From a bacterium (GTDB lineage Bacteria > Babelota > Babeliae > Babelales > Babelaceae), in contig JAJZMR010000057.1 of NCBI GenBank assembly GCA_021847535.1, positions 1 to 12,902 on the forward strand: a stretch of DNA of 12,902 nt, in the 5' to 3' direction. Under the pieces are notes generated by a model. The model saw nothing but the letters and a program-made list of their open reading frames with translations. It searched no databases and was not told the DNA's origin. The translations under genes and the position numbers were made by a program. Of this stretch, positions 1 to 6,817 are shown piece by piece; position 1 is the stretch's first letter, and each line of letters begins with the position of its first letter.

Positions 1-141
1 CCTCTCAGTGTTTTGCCATCAATAGCGATGGATTTCTAGCCTACCCTTTCAGATAACGATTGGGTCCATTCTACAAGTTGATCTTGCTATCCTTGGGTCT
101 TTTATATTTTCGCACATTGTTATGATCATGGAATTATTCAT
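1..141 (-). pseudogene. Decayed ISAs1-family transposase, N-terminal part (runs off the left edge)
   Basis: The minus strand has an ATG at 141 with an AAAGG ribosome site upstream and reads into IKDPRIARST, which fits the 'ipDpR' opening of ISAs1/H-repeat transposases. The match then jumps to another frame: QLVEWTQSLSERVG, a stop, then KSIAIDGKTLRG, the highly typical 'AIDGKTLRgS' block of this family. In intact proteins these two blocks lie roughly 80-100 residues apart; here only about 25 codons separate them, so there is an internal deletion with a frame change near 75-80. Two in-frame TAG codons (about 40-42 and 85-87) also break the second frame. The catalytic part would lie off the window. 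Known: ISAs1 enzymes are DDE transposases. Inferred: this copy is dead. The family call is confident; the exact junction is not. Confidence 0.8.
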
Positions 142-152
142 TAGGTAATCCT

Positions 153-170
153 TTTGTTTATGTAAACAAA
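153..170. repeat. 18-bp palindrome in the transposase leader
   Basis: TTTGTTTA and TAAACAAA are perfect inverted 8-mers around a central TG. On the minus strand the palindrome lies between a TATACT box (about 171-176) and the relic transposase start. It could have been an operator or a leader hairpin limiting transposase expression. It may equally be chance in AT-rich DNA. Confidence 0.4.
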
Positions 171-204
171 GTATACCTCGAAAATAATCCCTTACCTACA
201 ATCT

Positions 205-223
205 GTTAAGTGCGGTTGCCCTG
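205..223 (-). mobile_element. Possible outer end of the ISAs1 element
   Basis: Read on the minus strand from 223, the sequence begins CAGGGCAACCGCACTTAAC and lies about 80 bp upstream of the relic transposase start. ISAs1-family terminal repeats commonly begin CAGGG, so this may be the left terminus, making the element remnant 1-223. The other end is outside the window and no target duplication can be checked, so this rests on motif and position alone. Confidence 0.35.
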
Positions 224-308
224 GTGCTGCAAGGTGATGAGTTCAAGTTTTAGGGTAAAATTATGCTTAAAAACAAATTTTAATTGGCTTAAAACATAGG
301 TTTTTGAA

Positions 309-2024
309 TTATCCATCAATTTGTTGTTTATCGATGAGTTTATGGTAGCGGACAAGAAAATCGAGTGCAACGGCGGTCACAAAGCGTGATGAGCCCACAT
401 GTTCCATCAGGATAACAACGACCAAAGGTTCATTGTCTTTATAGGTTATATGGCCAACAAACCAGCCCTGTTCAAGAAATTCTTTTGCAAGTTCACGTTT
501 TTCAAAGGCACTTGTTTGGGCCGTTCCTGTTTTTGCAAATATTTCAAAATTTTTTAATGATTTTAATTGAGAACTGGTGCCATGCGCTTGGATACTTTGT
601 TTCATTGATCGTTTTAAAAAATCACGTGTCTCTTTTGAAATATCAACAGGTTCTTGTGTTATAGGTTCATCATGTAAAATGCGCGGCGTAACAAGCACAC
701 CCTCACAAATTGCGCCGACCATGCGTGCTATTTGTAGCGGCGTAACAAGTAAAAAAGATTGTCCTATCGCGGCAGAAAGTGTTTCACCTGGCCACCACGA
801 TTCTCCTTTTGTTTCACGTTTCCATTTTTTTGTAGGAATAAGGCCCTGCTTTTCAGGAAGAAGGCTACATGCAGGCCTCCCAAGGCCGAGCTTATTGGCA
901 TACTCAGCCAATGTGTCAATTTTAATTTTTTTCCCTACCTCAAAAAAGGGGATATTGCATGATTGTGCAATGGCCGATAGCATCGTCATAACACCATGTC
1001 CCTTGCGTTGCCAGCAGTGATAATCACGGCCTACAAAATTTGTATGTCCGTGGCAGACCCACATATCAGATTGATTTAAAATCCCTGTTTCAAGGCCCGC
1101 TGCCGTTGAAACAAGTTTAAATAGCGATGCTGGTGGGTAACAGGCATTAGAGGCACGATTTAAAAATGGTTGATCAGTTTGTAGATTGTTCCAGGTTTGT
1201 ATGGAAAGTGGGTCGAGAAAAATATTTGGGTCAAATGATGGGCGGGAAAGAAGAACTAAGAGATTACCTGTTTTGGCTTCCATCACAATCATTGCACCGG
1301 CTATATCCTGCGGAAATGATTCTTCTGCAATGGTACTCAGGTCAAGATCAAGTGTTGTTTGTATCGTTCCTCCAAGCAATGAATCTTTTTCTCGTCGACT
1401 CATGAGATATTTTCCGCGTGAGTTGACCATATTAGTTAACTGTCCAGGTTCCCCTTTTAAAATATTTTCACATATTTTTTCAAGCCCCATTTTACCTGAA
1501 TTTTCATAATGAATACCGCCTAGGTAGCCAACAATATGGCTTGCAACATGCTTATGCGGATAAAATCTTTTAAAATCGGTTTGATACAAAAGATTTGGAT
1601 GTTGCGCGAATTTTTCAATAATAATACTCATTGTTTCAAAGGGGATATCATGTTTTAAAAGGAATCGGCGATTGAGCTTTTCGGCAGAAAGAATCTCTTC
1701 ATAGGCATTATTGAACGGAGAAAGAAATACCGCAAGGTCAGCTAAAATTTTTTGTTGAGCTATACTCAGCTCTTTATTTCCGGTCCCTTGCCAGTAAAGG
1801 GAAACAACTGGGCGATTGGTAGCCAAAAGCTGTCCATTTCTATCAAGGATATTGCCTCGTGGGGATACTATTTTTTCAAATCGCAAAAAGTTTTTTTGAC
1901 TTAATTGAAAAAAGGTAAGGGTTTGAAAAACTTGTAGATAGGCAAGTCGTGCAATAATAATGGTCAGGCATACGAATGATCCAATAAAAAATGATACAAT
2001 TTTTTTTGAAGGGATATGGTGCAT
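309..2024 (-). CDS. mrdA: Penicillin-binding protein 2 (elongation-specific peptidoglycan transpeptidase)
   Basis: Class B PBP that cross-links peptidoglycan stem peptides during cell elongation, normally with RodA and MreBCD; anchored in the inner membrane with its catalytic domain outside. Seen in the 571 residues: one membrane segment at about 9-31; the PBP dimerisation signature SPRGNILDRNGQLLATN at 54-70; then the transpeptidase domain with all three active-site motifs, SLFK (Ser300, Lys303), SCN (355-357) and KTGT (498-501). A WWPGETLSAAIGQ stretch at 410-422 and WFVGH at 521-525 also fit PBP2. Length is slightly below the usual 600-630, with no internal loss obvious. It starts 24 bp after the recombinase gene ends and is probably the last gene of a three-gene transcript. 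The ribosome site is weak (GGA in CCCCGGATAG). No convincing terminator follows. FtsI is the main alternative; the length and the N-terminal region favour PBP2. Confidence 0.9.
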   Translation of the reverse strand: MHHIPSKKIVSFFIGSFVCLTIIIARLAYLQVFQTLTFFQLSQKNFLRFEKIVSPRGNILDRNGQLLATNRPVVSLYWQGTGNKELSIAQQKILADLAVFLSPFNNAYEEILSAEKLNRRFLLKHDIPFETMSIIIEKFAQHPNLLYQTDFKRFYPHKHVASHIVGYLGGIHYENSGKMGLEKICENILKGEPGQLTNMVNSRGKYLMSRREKDSLLGGTIQTTLDLDLSTIAEESFPQDIAGAMIVMEAKTGNLLVLLSRPSFDPNIFLDPLSIQTWNNLQTDQPFLNRASNACYPPASLFKLVSTAAGLETGILNQSDMWVCHGHTNFVGRDYHCWQRKGHGVMTMLSAIAQSCNIPFFEVGKKIKIDTLAEYANKLGLGRPACSLLPEKQGLIPTKKWKRETKGESWWPGETLSAAIGQSFLLVTPLQIARMVGAICEGVLVTPRILHDEPITQEPVDISKETRDFLKRSMKQSIQAHGTSSQLKSLKNFEIFAKTGTAQTSAFEKRELAKEFLEQGWFVGHITYKDNEPLVVVILMEHVGSSRFVTAVALDFLVRYHKLIDKQQIDG

Positions 2025-2048
2025 GTTCTATCCGGGGACAATGAGCAA

Positions 2049-2951
2049 TTATATTTTTTTAAAAAGAGCCTTTTCAAGGGTAACTTTGTCACGCATAATA
2101 AGTTGGGTATATCGTTCGGTGCTTGCACGTGTTGCATGCCCTAATAACTCTTGAACTTGGCTTAGATCAACACCCTGTTGAATAAGGTGCGTCGCACAGG
2201 AATGGCGCATCATATGGGGGGTAATTTGTTTTTTGCTTTCCAGGTAGGGCGTAAAAAGTGCACAGATCCGCTGAACAGAGCGTGTGGTAAGTTGCTCATT
2301 TTTATAATTTAAAAAAAGAAACTCAGTTGATGTACGGGGCTTGATCCGCTCATGGGTAATATAAAGGTCAAGCTTTTTTTTGCAATCTGCACCTAAATGA
2401 ATAAGGCGATCTTTTTTCCTCTTACTTACAATTCTGATTATTTGATTGATCGGGTCGATGTCTTGCAATTGAAGTTCGACTAATTCTGAGCATCGAATTC
2501 CCGTTGCATACAGTATCTCAAGAATAGCCTTATCGCGATAAGGAAATAGTGTTTCAGCTTTGGGCAAATGGACTTTATCAAGCAGAAAAAATGCTTCATC
2601 AAGTGTTAAAACGACAGGTAACCTTGCTTCAATGCGAGGGCGGGCAAGGTCAAAAGGGATATCTAACCCTTTAGTTCGTTTTATATATCGCCCAAAAGAG
2701 GTAAAACAAGACATTTTACGCGCTATTGAACGCTTAGAGATCTTTTTGCAGGAAAGGGCTTTTATATAACGGTCAAAAATCGTCTTAATTACAAAAAATG
2801 ATGACTCTTTTTGATGAGTTTCTTGCCAAAAAAGAGCGACCTGTCCAAGGTCACTTTCGTAGGCACGTAGCGTATGCACCGATATATTCCGTTCAATACG
2901 TATCGTTTGCAGAAATTTTTTAATTTCGATAATAAAATCTGTATAGTTCAT
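2049..2951 (-). CDS. XerC/XerD-type tyrosine recombinase
   Basis: Site-specific recombinase that would resolve chromosome dimers at dif, or act as a phage-type integrase. At 300 residues it matches XerC/XerD (about 300). The N-terminal SAM-like core-binding domain covers about 1-100 and the catalytic domain about 112-295. All catalytic residues are visible: Arg153 in ATGIRCSEL, the hairpin lysine near Lys177 in SKRKKDR, His246 and Arg249 in HMMRHSCATHL, His272 in LLGHAT, and nucleophile Tyr281 in TERYTQL. Its ATG overlaps the upstream regulator's TGA (ATGA, 2948-2951), and no Shine-Dalgarno sequence is evident, so translation is probably coupled. No att sites or phage genes are nearby, which favours a housekeeping Xer over an integrase. 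XerC versus XerD cannot be settled here, and a single-Xer system is possible. Confidence 0.9.
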   Translation of the reverse strand: MNYTDFIIEIKKFLQTIRIERNISVHTLRAYESDLGQVALFWQETHQKESSFFVIKTIFDRYIKALSCKKISKRSIARKMSCFTSFGRYIKRTKGLDIPFDLARPRIEARLPVVLTLDEAFFLLDKVHLPKAETLFPYRDKAILEILYATGIRCSELVELQLQDIDPINQIIRIVSKRKKDRLIHLGADCKKKLDLYITHERIKPRTSTEFLFLNYKNEQLTTRSVQRICALFTPYLESKKQITPHMMRHSCATHLIQQGVDLSQVQELLGHATRASTERYTQLIMRDKVTLEKALFKKI

Positions 2952-5335
2952 GGCGTCTGCTCATCAATGAGATTAAACTCTTTACAACGGCGATTAACCG
3001 ATGATCTGTTGACATTGAGCAGTTTAGCAATTTTTGTTTGATTTTTAAATTTATTCCATAAATAGGTCATAATTTGTTGGTCTTTTAGGGCATTTTTACC
3101 CAAACGAGCGACATTGTACATATCCGGCGAACTTGCAGAATAGGCCGTATCGATGACCTCTTCTTGGTTAATCTGCTTTTTCTTTGCTTTATTAATAAGC
3201 ATCGAATAGACGCGATCTTTATATTCTTGGAGACTTATTGGCCTATCGTTCAGAAGCTTTTCACGCTCCTTAGGTGAAAGGTCGATTTCATGTACGGATT
3301 TTTTTTCAGAGGTAATATGATGAATAAAGCCTGCAGTTAGGTCGCTTAACTCCGTTGGGGCCAATGTTAAAAGTGACGGCAAAGTGGCTGATGTTTTAAT
3401 CAGTTCGTGATAAAGTTGCGCAGAAAATGTTCCGATTTGACACAAATGATTTAAATTTTGATTTGATGAACAGATGATTCGCGCGGTGCTTGACCGTTTA
3501 CGATCACTTTTAAGCTGCGTAAAAATACCGGTATGTAAAAAATGGGCAAGTAATTCCTGAGTCGATAAACTTAAAAGATGAATATTTTTAATAAAAATTG
3601 TTCCATTAAGATCGCTTTTTTCAAGAAGCCCCGTTGCTTCCTGCGCGCTAAAAAGAGGATTGATGCCAAATAATTTTAAAGCGATCTCATGATTCTTTTC
3701 TGAAGCGTTAAGGTCAATAACTTCCAGATAGTCACGCAGACTAATATGGTGTAAAAGCTCCACTGTTGGAAGAATATCTTCTTCGGGCAAATTCAATAAG
3801 ACCGCCTTTTTGCTTAAGGCTGCCTTGAGTAGATTGATCTTAAAATCCAAAATTTGCATCCCGGTGCCGGGGATCAATTTATTAATGAGCTTTCCTGAAT
3901 GAGTTGTTTCAAGAAACAGCATATAATCCCAATTGGAAGGATCTTTCAATATATGAGCACTTAATTTTTTTGATTCAGGGATTAATTGGTTTTTCTGCAA
4001 AAAATCACGAATTGTTTCTTTGTAGTGGTTTAATTCTTGATGTTTATAGTAAAGCTCTTCTTTAAGTTCCTTTTCTTGTTGAATGAGCGATTCAAGGTTG
4101 CGATTACGTAAAAGATTGATAAGAGCACCTAAATGGCTGGTAAATACAAGCATTTCATCATATTCTACTTTACTAAAAAGGGCATGCGGACGGGCACCCC
4201 TGTCGACAATGATAAAAGCCGTGATATTCTTTTTTTCATAAATAGGAATAAAGATATCAGCTTGCATAAGATTTAAAAAGCTTAAGGCGCGTTTTTGCTC
4301 GTCCTTTTCTTCGTAAAAATAGGAAAATTCAAGCTCATCTCGAACTAAAAGAGGATTTTTGATCATGAAATCTTCATTCAGGTAAGGTTCTACCATGGTG
4401 CTTATGCTGGTATCTTCAGGCGTGTCAAGCAACTTAATGCAAAGTCGCGTCTTTTTTGTGGGGATAGAAAAGGCAACCTTATAGAAATTACTGATAATGC
4501 CCTTGAGCTCGTTTAAGCTGGTTACGTGGCCCAGTTGAGTGAGGACATCTTTAAAATCATTGACGAAGTTAAAATGAACCTCGCCCTCAACATGTTCGGT
4601 CATATTTAAAAAACGCATACCGATAATCTTTTTAGCGCAGAAATAGAGTGCGTAGGTAAGCAATATTGATGATGTTGCGGCAAGATAGTTTTCCGCATGT
4701 GGGATAATGGTATGCAAGAAATTAAAGGGGTCTCTGCAAATTAATTCCACAAAAATGTGTGGAATAACAATAAAAAGCATCAATATGCGCATCTGTTCAT
4801 TTAAAATTCTTGGAGATCTTTTTGCGTTCAGCATTTGAATAAAGGCAAAAATGGTAGGAATAAATATAATAAATATATGAAAATTTGTAATATTTATTAT
4901 AAGTTCTTCATGTGGCGTATTAATGGGTATTTTGTTGAAAATATTGTATAGAAAATAAAAAATAATAAACAGCCCAAAGCAGATGAAGATTTTGTTATGT
5001 AATTTTAATGTAGGTTTTTTATTTTCAAGCGATTCAATAAACATCGTGAGCGATTGGTACTGAACAACATAAACAGCCCACGCAAGTCGAGAAAAAATGA
5101 TTGACATATTAGCTAAAGAATTAAAAAAAATCTTTTGAAGGTAGAAGAAAATCCATGCTATATCACTAAAAAAACCTGAAAATATAACGAGCGATAAGAC
5201 AAACCAGAGCGCCTTGTTTTTTGAATTTTTTGCCAAATTGAATAATTTAAAAAAAATAAAAATTTTGACTATTATGCAAAAAATATGGAGTAATAATAAA
5301 ATATAATTTTCGAAAAACGGTGTAAAATTGAACAT
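2948..5335 (-). CDS. Membrane-bound GAF / degenerate AAA+ / Fis-type HTH regulator
   Basis: 795 residues. Residues 10-236 contain about seven hydrophobic segments (near 10-32, 42-66, 78-98, 114-134, 148-168, 183-203, 216-236). A GAF-like domain follows at about 255-410 (ADIFIPIYEKKNITAFIIVD core), then a charged coiled-coil-like linker (412-450). Residues 460-675 follow the order of a sigma-54-activator AAA+ domain with key residues lost: the Walker A position reads LETTHSGKL (about 475-482) instead of GExGxGK; the GAFTGA position reads PLFSAQEATG; Walker B GTLFLDEI is GTIFIKNI (578-585); sensor I survives as ARIICSSNQNL; and FRxDLYYRL has become FSAQLYHEL. The C-terminus (755-790) is a Fis/HTH_8 helix-turn-helix, QTKIAKLLNVNRSSVNRRCK. 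Known: intact relatives use ATP to open sigma-54 promoters. Inferred: this one binds DNA and senses a signal but cannot hydrolyse ATP normally. First gene of the probable operon with xer and PBP2. The ribosome site is weak. Confidence 0.75.
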   Translation of the reverse strand: MFNFTPFFENYILLLLHIFCIIVKIFIFFKLFNLAKNSKNKALWFVLSLVIFSGFFSDIAWIFFYLQKIFFNSLANMSIIFSRLAWAVYVVQYQSLTMFIESLENKKPTLKLHNKIFICFGLFIIFYFLYNIFNKIPINTPHEELIINITNFHIFIIFIPTIFAFIQMLNAKRSPRILNEQMRILMLFIVIPHIFVELICRDPFNFLHTIIPHAENYLAATSSILLTYALYFCAKKIIGMRFLNMTEHVEGEVHFNFVNDFKDVLTQLGHVTSLNELKGIISNFYKVAFSIPTKKTRLCIKLLDTPEDTSISTMVEPYLNEDFMIKNPLLVRDELEFSYFYEEKDEQKRALSFLNLMQADIFIPIYEKKNITAFIIVDRGARPHALFSKVEYDEMLVFTSHLGALINLLRNRNLESLIQQEKELKEELYYKHQELNHYKETIRDFLQKNQLIPESKKLSAHILKDPSNWDYMLFLETTHSGKLINKLIPGTGMQILDFKINLLKAALSKKAVLLNLPEEDILPTVELLHHISLRDYLEVIDLNASEKNHEIALKLFGINPLFSAQEATGLLEKSDLNGTIFIKNIHLLSLSTQELLAHFLHTGIFTQLKSDRKRSSTARIICSSNQNLNHLCQIGTFSAQLYHELIKTSATLPSLLTLAPTELSDLTAGFIHHITSEKKSVHEIDLSPKEREKLLNDRPISLQEYKDRVYSMLINKAKKKQINQEEVIDTAYSASSPDMYNVARLGKNALKDQQIMTYLWNKFKNQTKIAKLLNVNRSSVNRRCKEFNLIDEQTP

Positions 5336-5443
5336 TTTCTGCAGTTGATTTTTTTTGAGTACCTATTAAAATTACATATGCATATATGAATTATATACTA
5401 AAAATATCATTATTAAAATTATAGCCAAACAGTTAGGAAATTC
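5336..5443. promoter_or_regulatory. Divergent intergenic region with promoter-like boxes on both strands
   Basis: This 108-bp AT-rich gap separates the minus-strand regulator operon from the plus-strand peptide gene and must carry start signals both ways. Candidate boxes are TATAAT on the minus strand (5390-5395) and TATACT on the plus strand (5394-5399). Neither has a good -35 at the right distance, and AT-rich DNA gives many false boxes. A 10-bp palindrome, ATATGCATAT, lies at 5376-5385 between the two starts and could be an operator. Confidence 0.35.
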
Positions 5444-5644
5444 ATGCCTTCTTTTACAAAATTGCGTTTAATTCTCGTGATATCTTGTTTTTTAGGTTTA
5501 AGTATTAGGGCTTTTCCTGATACTCCGCCGACTCCATCGGCATGCGGATCAAATGATGATTCAGGCCAAAATCAGCCATCAGGCAATGATACGACAGTTT
5601 CCACGGATACTGTAAGCAATGATCAGACACATACAGACCAATAA
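5444..5644 (+). CDS. Small secreted peptide with PDTPPTP motif (unknown function)
   Basis: 66 residues. A positively charged start and hydrophobic core (about 7-21) make a signal peptide, with likely cleavage after SIRA, so the mature part would begin FPDTPPTP. The remaining roughly 43 residues are Ser/Thr/Asp/Asn/Gln-rich with one cysteine, no membrane segment and a disordered look. AGGAAA just before the ATG is the ribosome site. It shares with the gene at 5953 the same order: signal peptide, aromatic or Leu-PD-x-PP-x-P, then a polar tail. I know no family for it. Possible roles are an exported surface or host-directed peptide, but nothing in the sequence shows this. Confidence 0.6.
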   Translation: MPSFTKLRLILVISCFLGLSIRAFPDTPPTPSACGSNDDSGQNQPSGNDTTVSTDTVSNDQTHTDQ

Positions 5645-5692
5645 TATTATCTACTTTATTAATCAAAAGAGATTGTGTCATTTACCTTTTGT

Positions 5693-5804
5693 ATGATTAG
5701 TCCTAGTAAGTGTGCCTTAATATATTTTACGTCTATTTTTGGGCGTGTCAATTTTCAATTGCTATGCTTTCCTAGATGGGCCGCGAGCGCCCGATAACGC
5801 TTAG
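5693..5804 (+). pseudogene. Frameshifted relic of a third PDxPPxP-type secreted peptide
   Basis: Between the two intact peptide genes, the frame ending at TAG 5802-5804 reads VSIFNCYAFLDGPRAPDNA, close to TCYALPDGPPDP in the gene at 5953. That frame has no start: a stop lies at 5718-5720. An ATG at 5693 in another frame reads MISPSKCALIYFTSIF, like the start of a signal peptide. Removing one T from the T5 run at 5736-5740 joins the two into one short signal-peptide protein. So this is probably a tandem copy lost through a homopolymer frameshift and an early stop. The rest of the 5645-5952 gap shows only a doubtful 41-codon ORF (5844-5969). Confidence 0.5.
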
Positions 5805-5952
5805 CTACAGCAAAGAGACTTTCAGAAAAAGACAGGGTACACAATGAATTCAACGAGCTTGGTCTGCCTTAGTTGCTTTTCACTTTTGGAATTTTTTAAG
5901 ATTTTATTCGATATTTTATCATTAAAATTTATTCTAAATTACGGGAAATATT

Positions 5953-6159
5953 ATGTCTCTAATCGGTAATTTTTTTGTTACGCTCTTTTTAGCGGGTTTC
6001 TTTATTCCAACGTGCTACGCATTACCAGATGGTCCGCCGGATCCAGGGACTACTGTGGTTATTTCAAACCCTTCATCGGGTCAGACTTCTGACCAAACAT
6101 CAGATTCAAGCACTTGTGCGCCCCAACAGGAATCTTCTGATAATTCAACAAGAAGCTGA
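5953..6159 (+). CDS. Small secreted peptide with PDGPPDP motif (paralogue of the gene at 5444)
   Basis: 68 residues. Hydrophobic core at about 6-19, then TCYA, a good signal-peptidase site, giving a mature peptide starting LPDGPPDP. The tail is rich in Ser, Thr, Asp and Gln with one cysteine (STCAPQQ). A GGGAAA ribosome site lies about 6 bp upstream. The match with the 5444 gene is confined to the signal peptide and the first mature residues; the tails are similar only in composition. It ends 16 bp before the most likely start of the endonuclease III gene and may be cotranscribed with it. Function unknown. Confidence 0.6.
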   Translation: MSLIGNFFVTLFLAGFFIPTCYALPDGPPDPGTTVVISNPSSGQTSDQTSDSSTCAPQQESSDNSTRS

Positions 6160-6162
6160 AAT

Positions 6163-6166
6163 AGGA
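6163..6166 (+). promoter_or_regulatory. Ribosome binding site that decides the nth start
   Basis: AGGA sits 9 bp before TTG 6176. With it, the protein begins just before the conserved endonuclease III fold and has the family's normal length. Confidence 0.5.
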
Positions 6167-6175
6167 TTTCGTCAT

Positions 6176-6817
6176 TTGACTGAAAAAGAATTAAAGATCT
6201 ACGGGCAAGAGCTTTTAAAGGTATTAAGGAAAAATTTAATCGGTAGGGTTCCAGAGCCTATGTCGATCATGTTAGTGCATGATTTTGGCAAAGACCCTTT
6301 CCTGATACTGATAGCCTGTCTTTTAAGTCTGCGCTCACGAGATACCGTTACGTATCACGTCTGCCATGATCTTTTTAAATTGGCAAAAACTCCTCAGGAG
6401 ATCCTTGCGATTCCTACCCCAAAGTTGGAACATATTATCCATAAAATTGGCTTTTTTAGACGAAAGGCTGCTATTTTAAAGCAGGTGAGTCGGCAATTAT
6501 TAACTGAATTTGACGGTATTGTTCCTGATAATGAAACTGACCTTTTAAGACTTAAGGGCGTCGGGCGCAAAACGGCAAATCTTGTTCTGGGTATCGCCTT
6601 TGACAAACCAGCCATTTGTGTCGATGTTCATGTGCATCGGATGGCTAATCTCCTTGGCTTGGTCTCTACCAAAAAGCCTGAGCAAACAGAGCGTGCTTTA
6701 CAGAAAATTTTCCCTCAAGCGCAATGGATTGAAATTAATCGACTTTTGGTGATGCTCGGGCAAAATAGAGCGCTTGTGGGCTTGCCTGCCGCTTTCGATA
6801 TTACGAGACGCCGATGA
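6176..6817 (+). CDS. nth: Endonuclease III-like DNA glycosylase/AP lyase, without iron-sulfur cysteines
   Basis: Base-excision repair enzyme that removes oxidised pyrimidines and cuts the abasic site. The open frame extends back to ATG 6029, but that part lies over the secreted-peptide gene in another frame and resembles nothing. TTG 6176 with AGGA upstream gives 213 residues, near the usual 211. Numbered from TTG, the helix-hairpin-helix LKGVGRKTANLVL lies at about 126-138 with the catalytic lysine in GVGRKTA, and the catalytic aspartate is in CVDVHVHR at about 148-155, so catalysis looks intact. The odd part is the C-terminus: after VMLGQN, where the family has a four-cysteine [4Fe-4S] loop, this protein ends RALVGLPAAFDITRRR with no cysteine. 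The last 17 bp overlap the convergent gene. It could be a natural cluster-free variant or a gene with an eroded 3' end. Confidence 0.8.
   Translation: MTEKELKIYGQELLKVLRKNLIGRVPEPMSIMLVHDFGKDPFLILIACLLSLRSRDTVTYHVCHDLFKLAKTPQEILAIPTPKLEHIIHKIGFFRRKAAILKQVSRQLLTEFDGIVPDNETDLLRLKGVGRKTANLVLGIAFDKPAICVDVHVHRMANLLGLVSTKKPEQTERALQKIFPQAQWIEINRLLVMLGQNRALVGLPAAFDITRRR

Noticed and set aside
1..110. TAG read as an amino acid, because two TAG codons interrupt the transposase match.
   Set aside because: TAG is the natural stop of the H1-like gene and of phoH, and the relic also has a frame change and a deletion.
205..250. tRNA-like GTTCAAGT near 240.
   Set aside because: No matching acceptor, D-arm or anticodon stem could be folded around it.
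577..1509. Several plus-strand ORFs of about 80-150 aa opposite PBP2.
   Set aside because: PBP2 on the other strand has all its catalytic motifs; these show no motif or ribosome site.
5844..5969. 41-aa ORF with an AGGG site before its ATG.
   Set aside because: Overlaps the start of the 5953 gene, lacks a signal-peptide or family pattern, and lies in AT-rich DNA where such frames are common.
6029..6175. Longer nth starting at ATG 6029 (262 aa).
   Set aside because: The extra residues lie over the secreted-peptide gene in another frame, resemble no glycosylase, and make the protein too long; TTG 6176 has a ribosome site.
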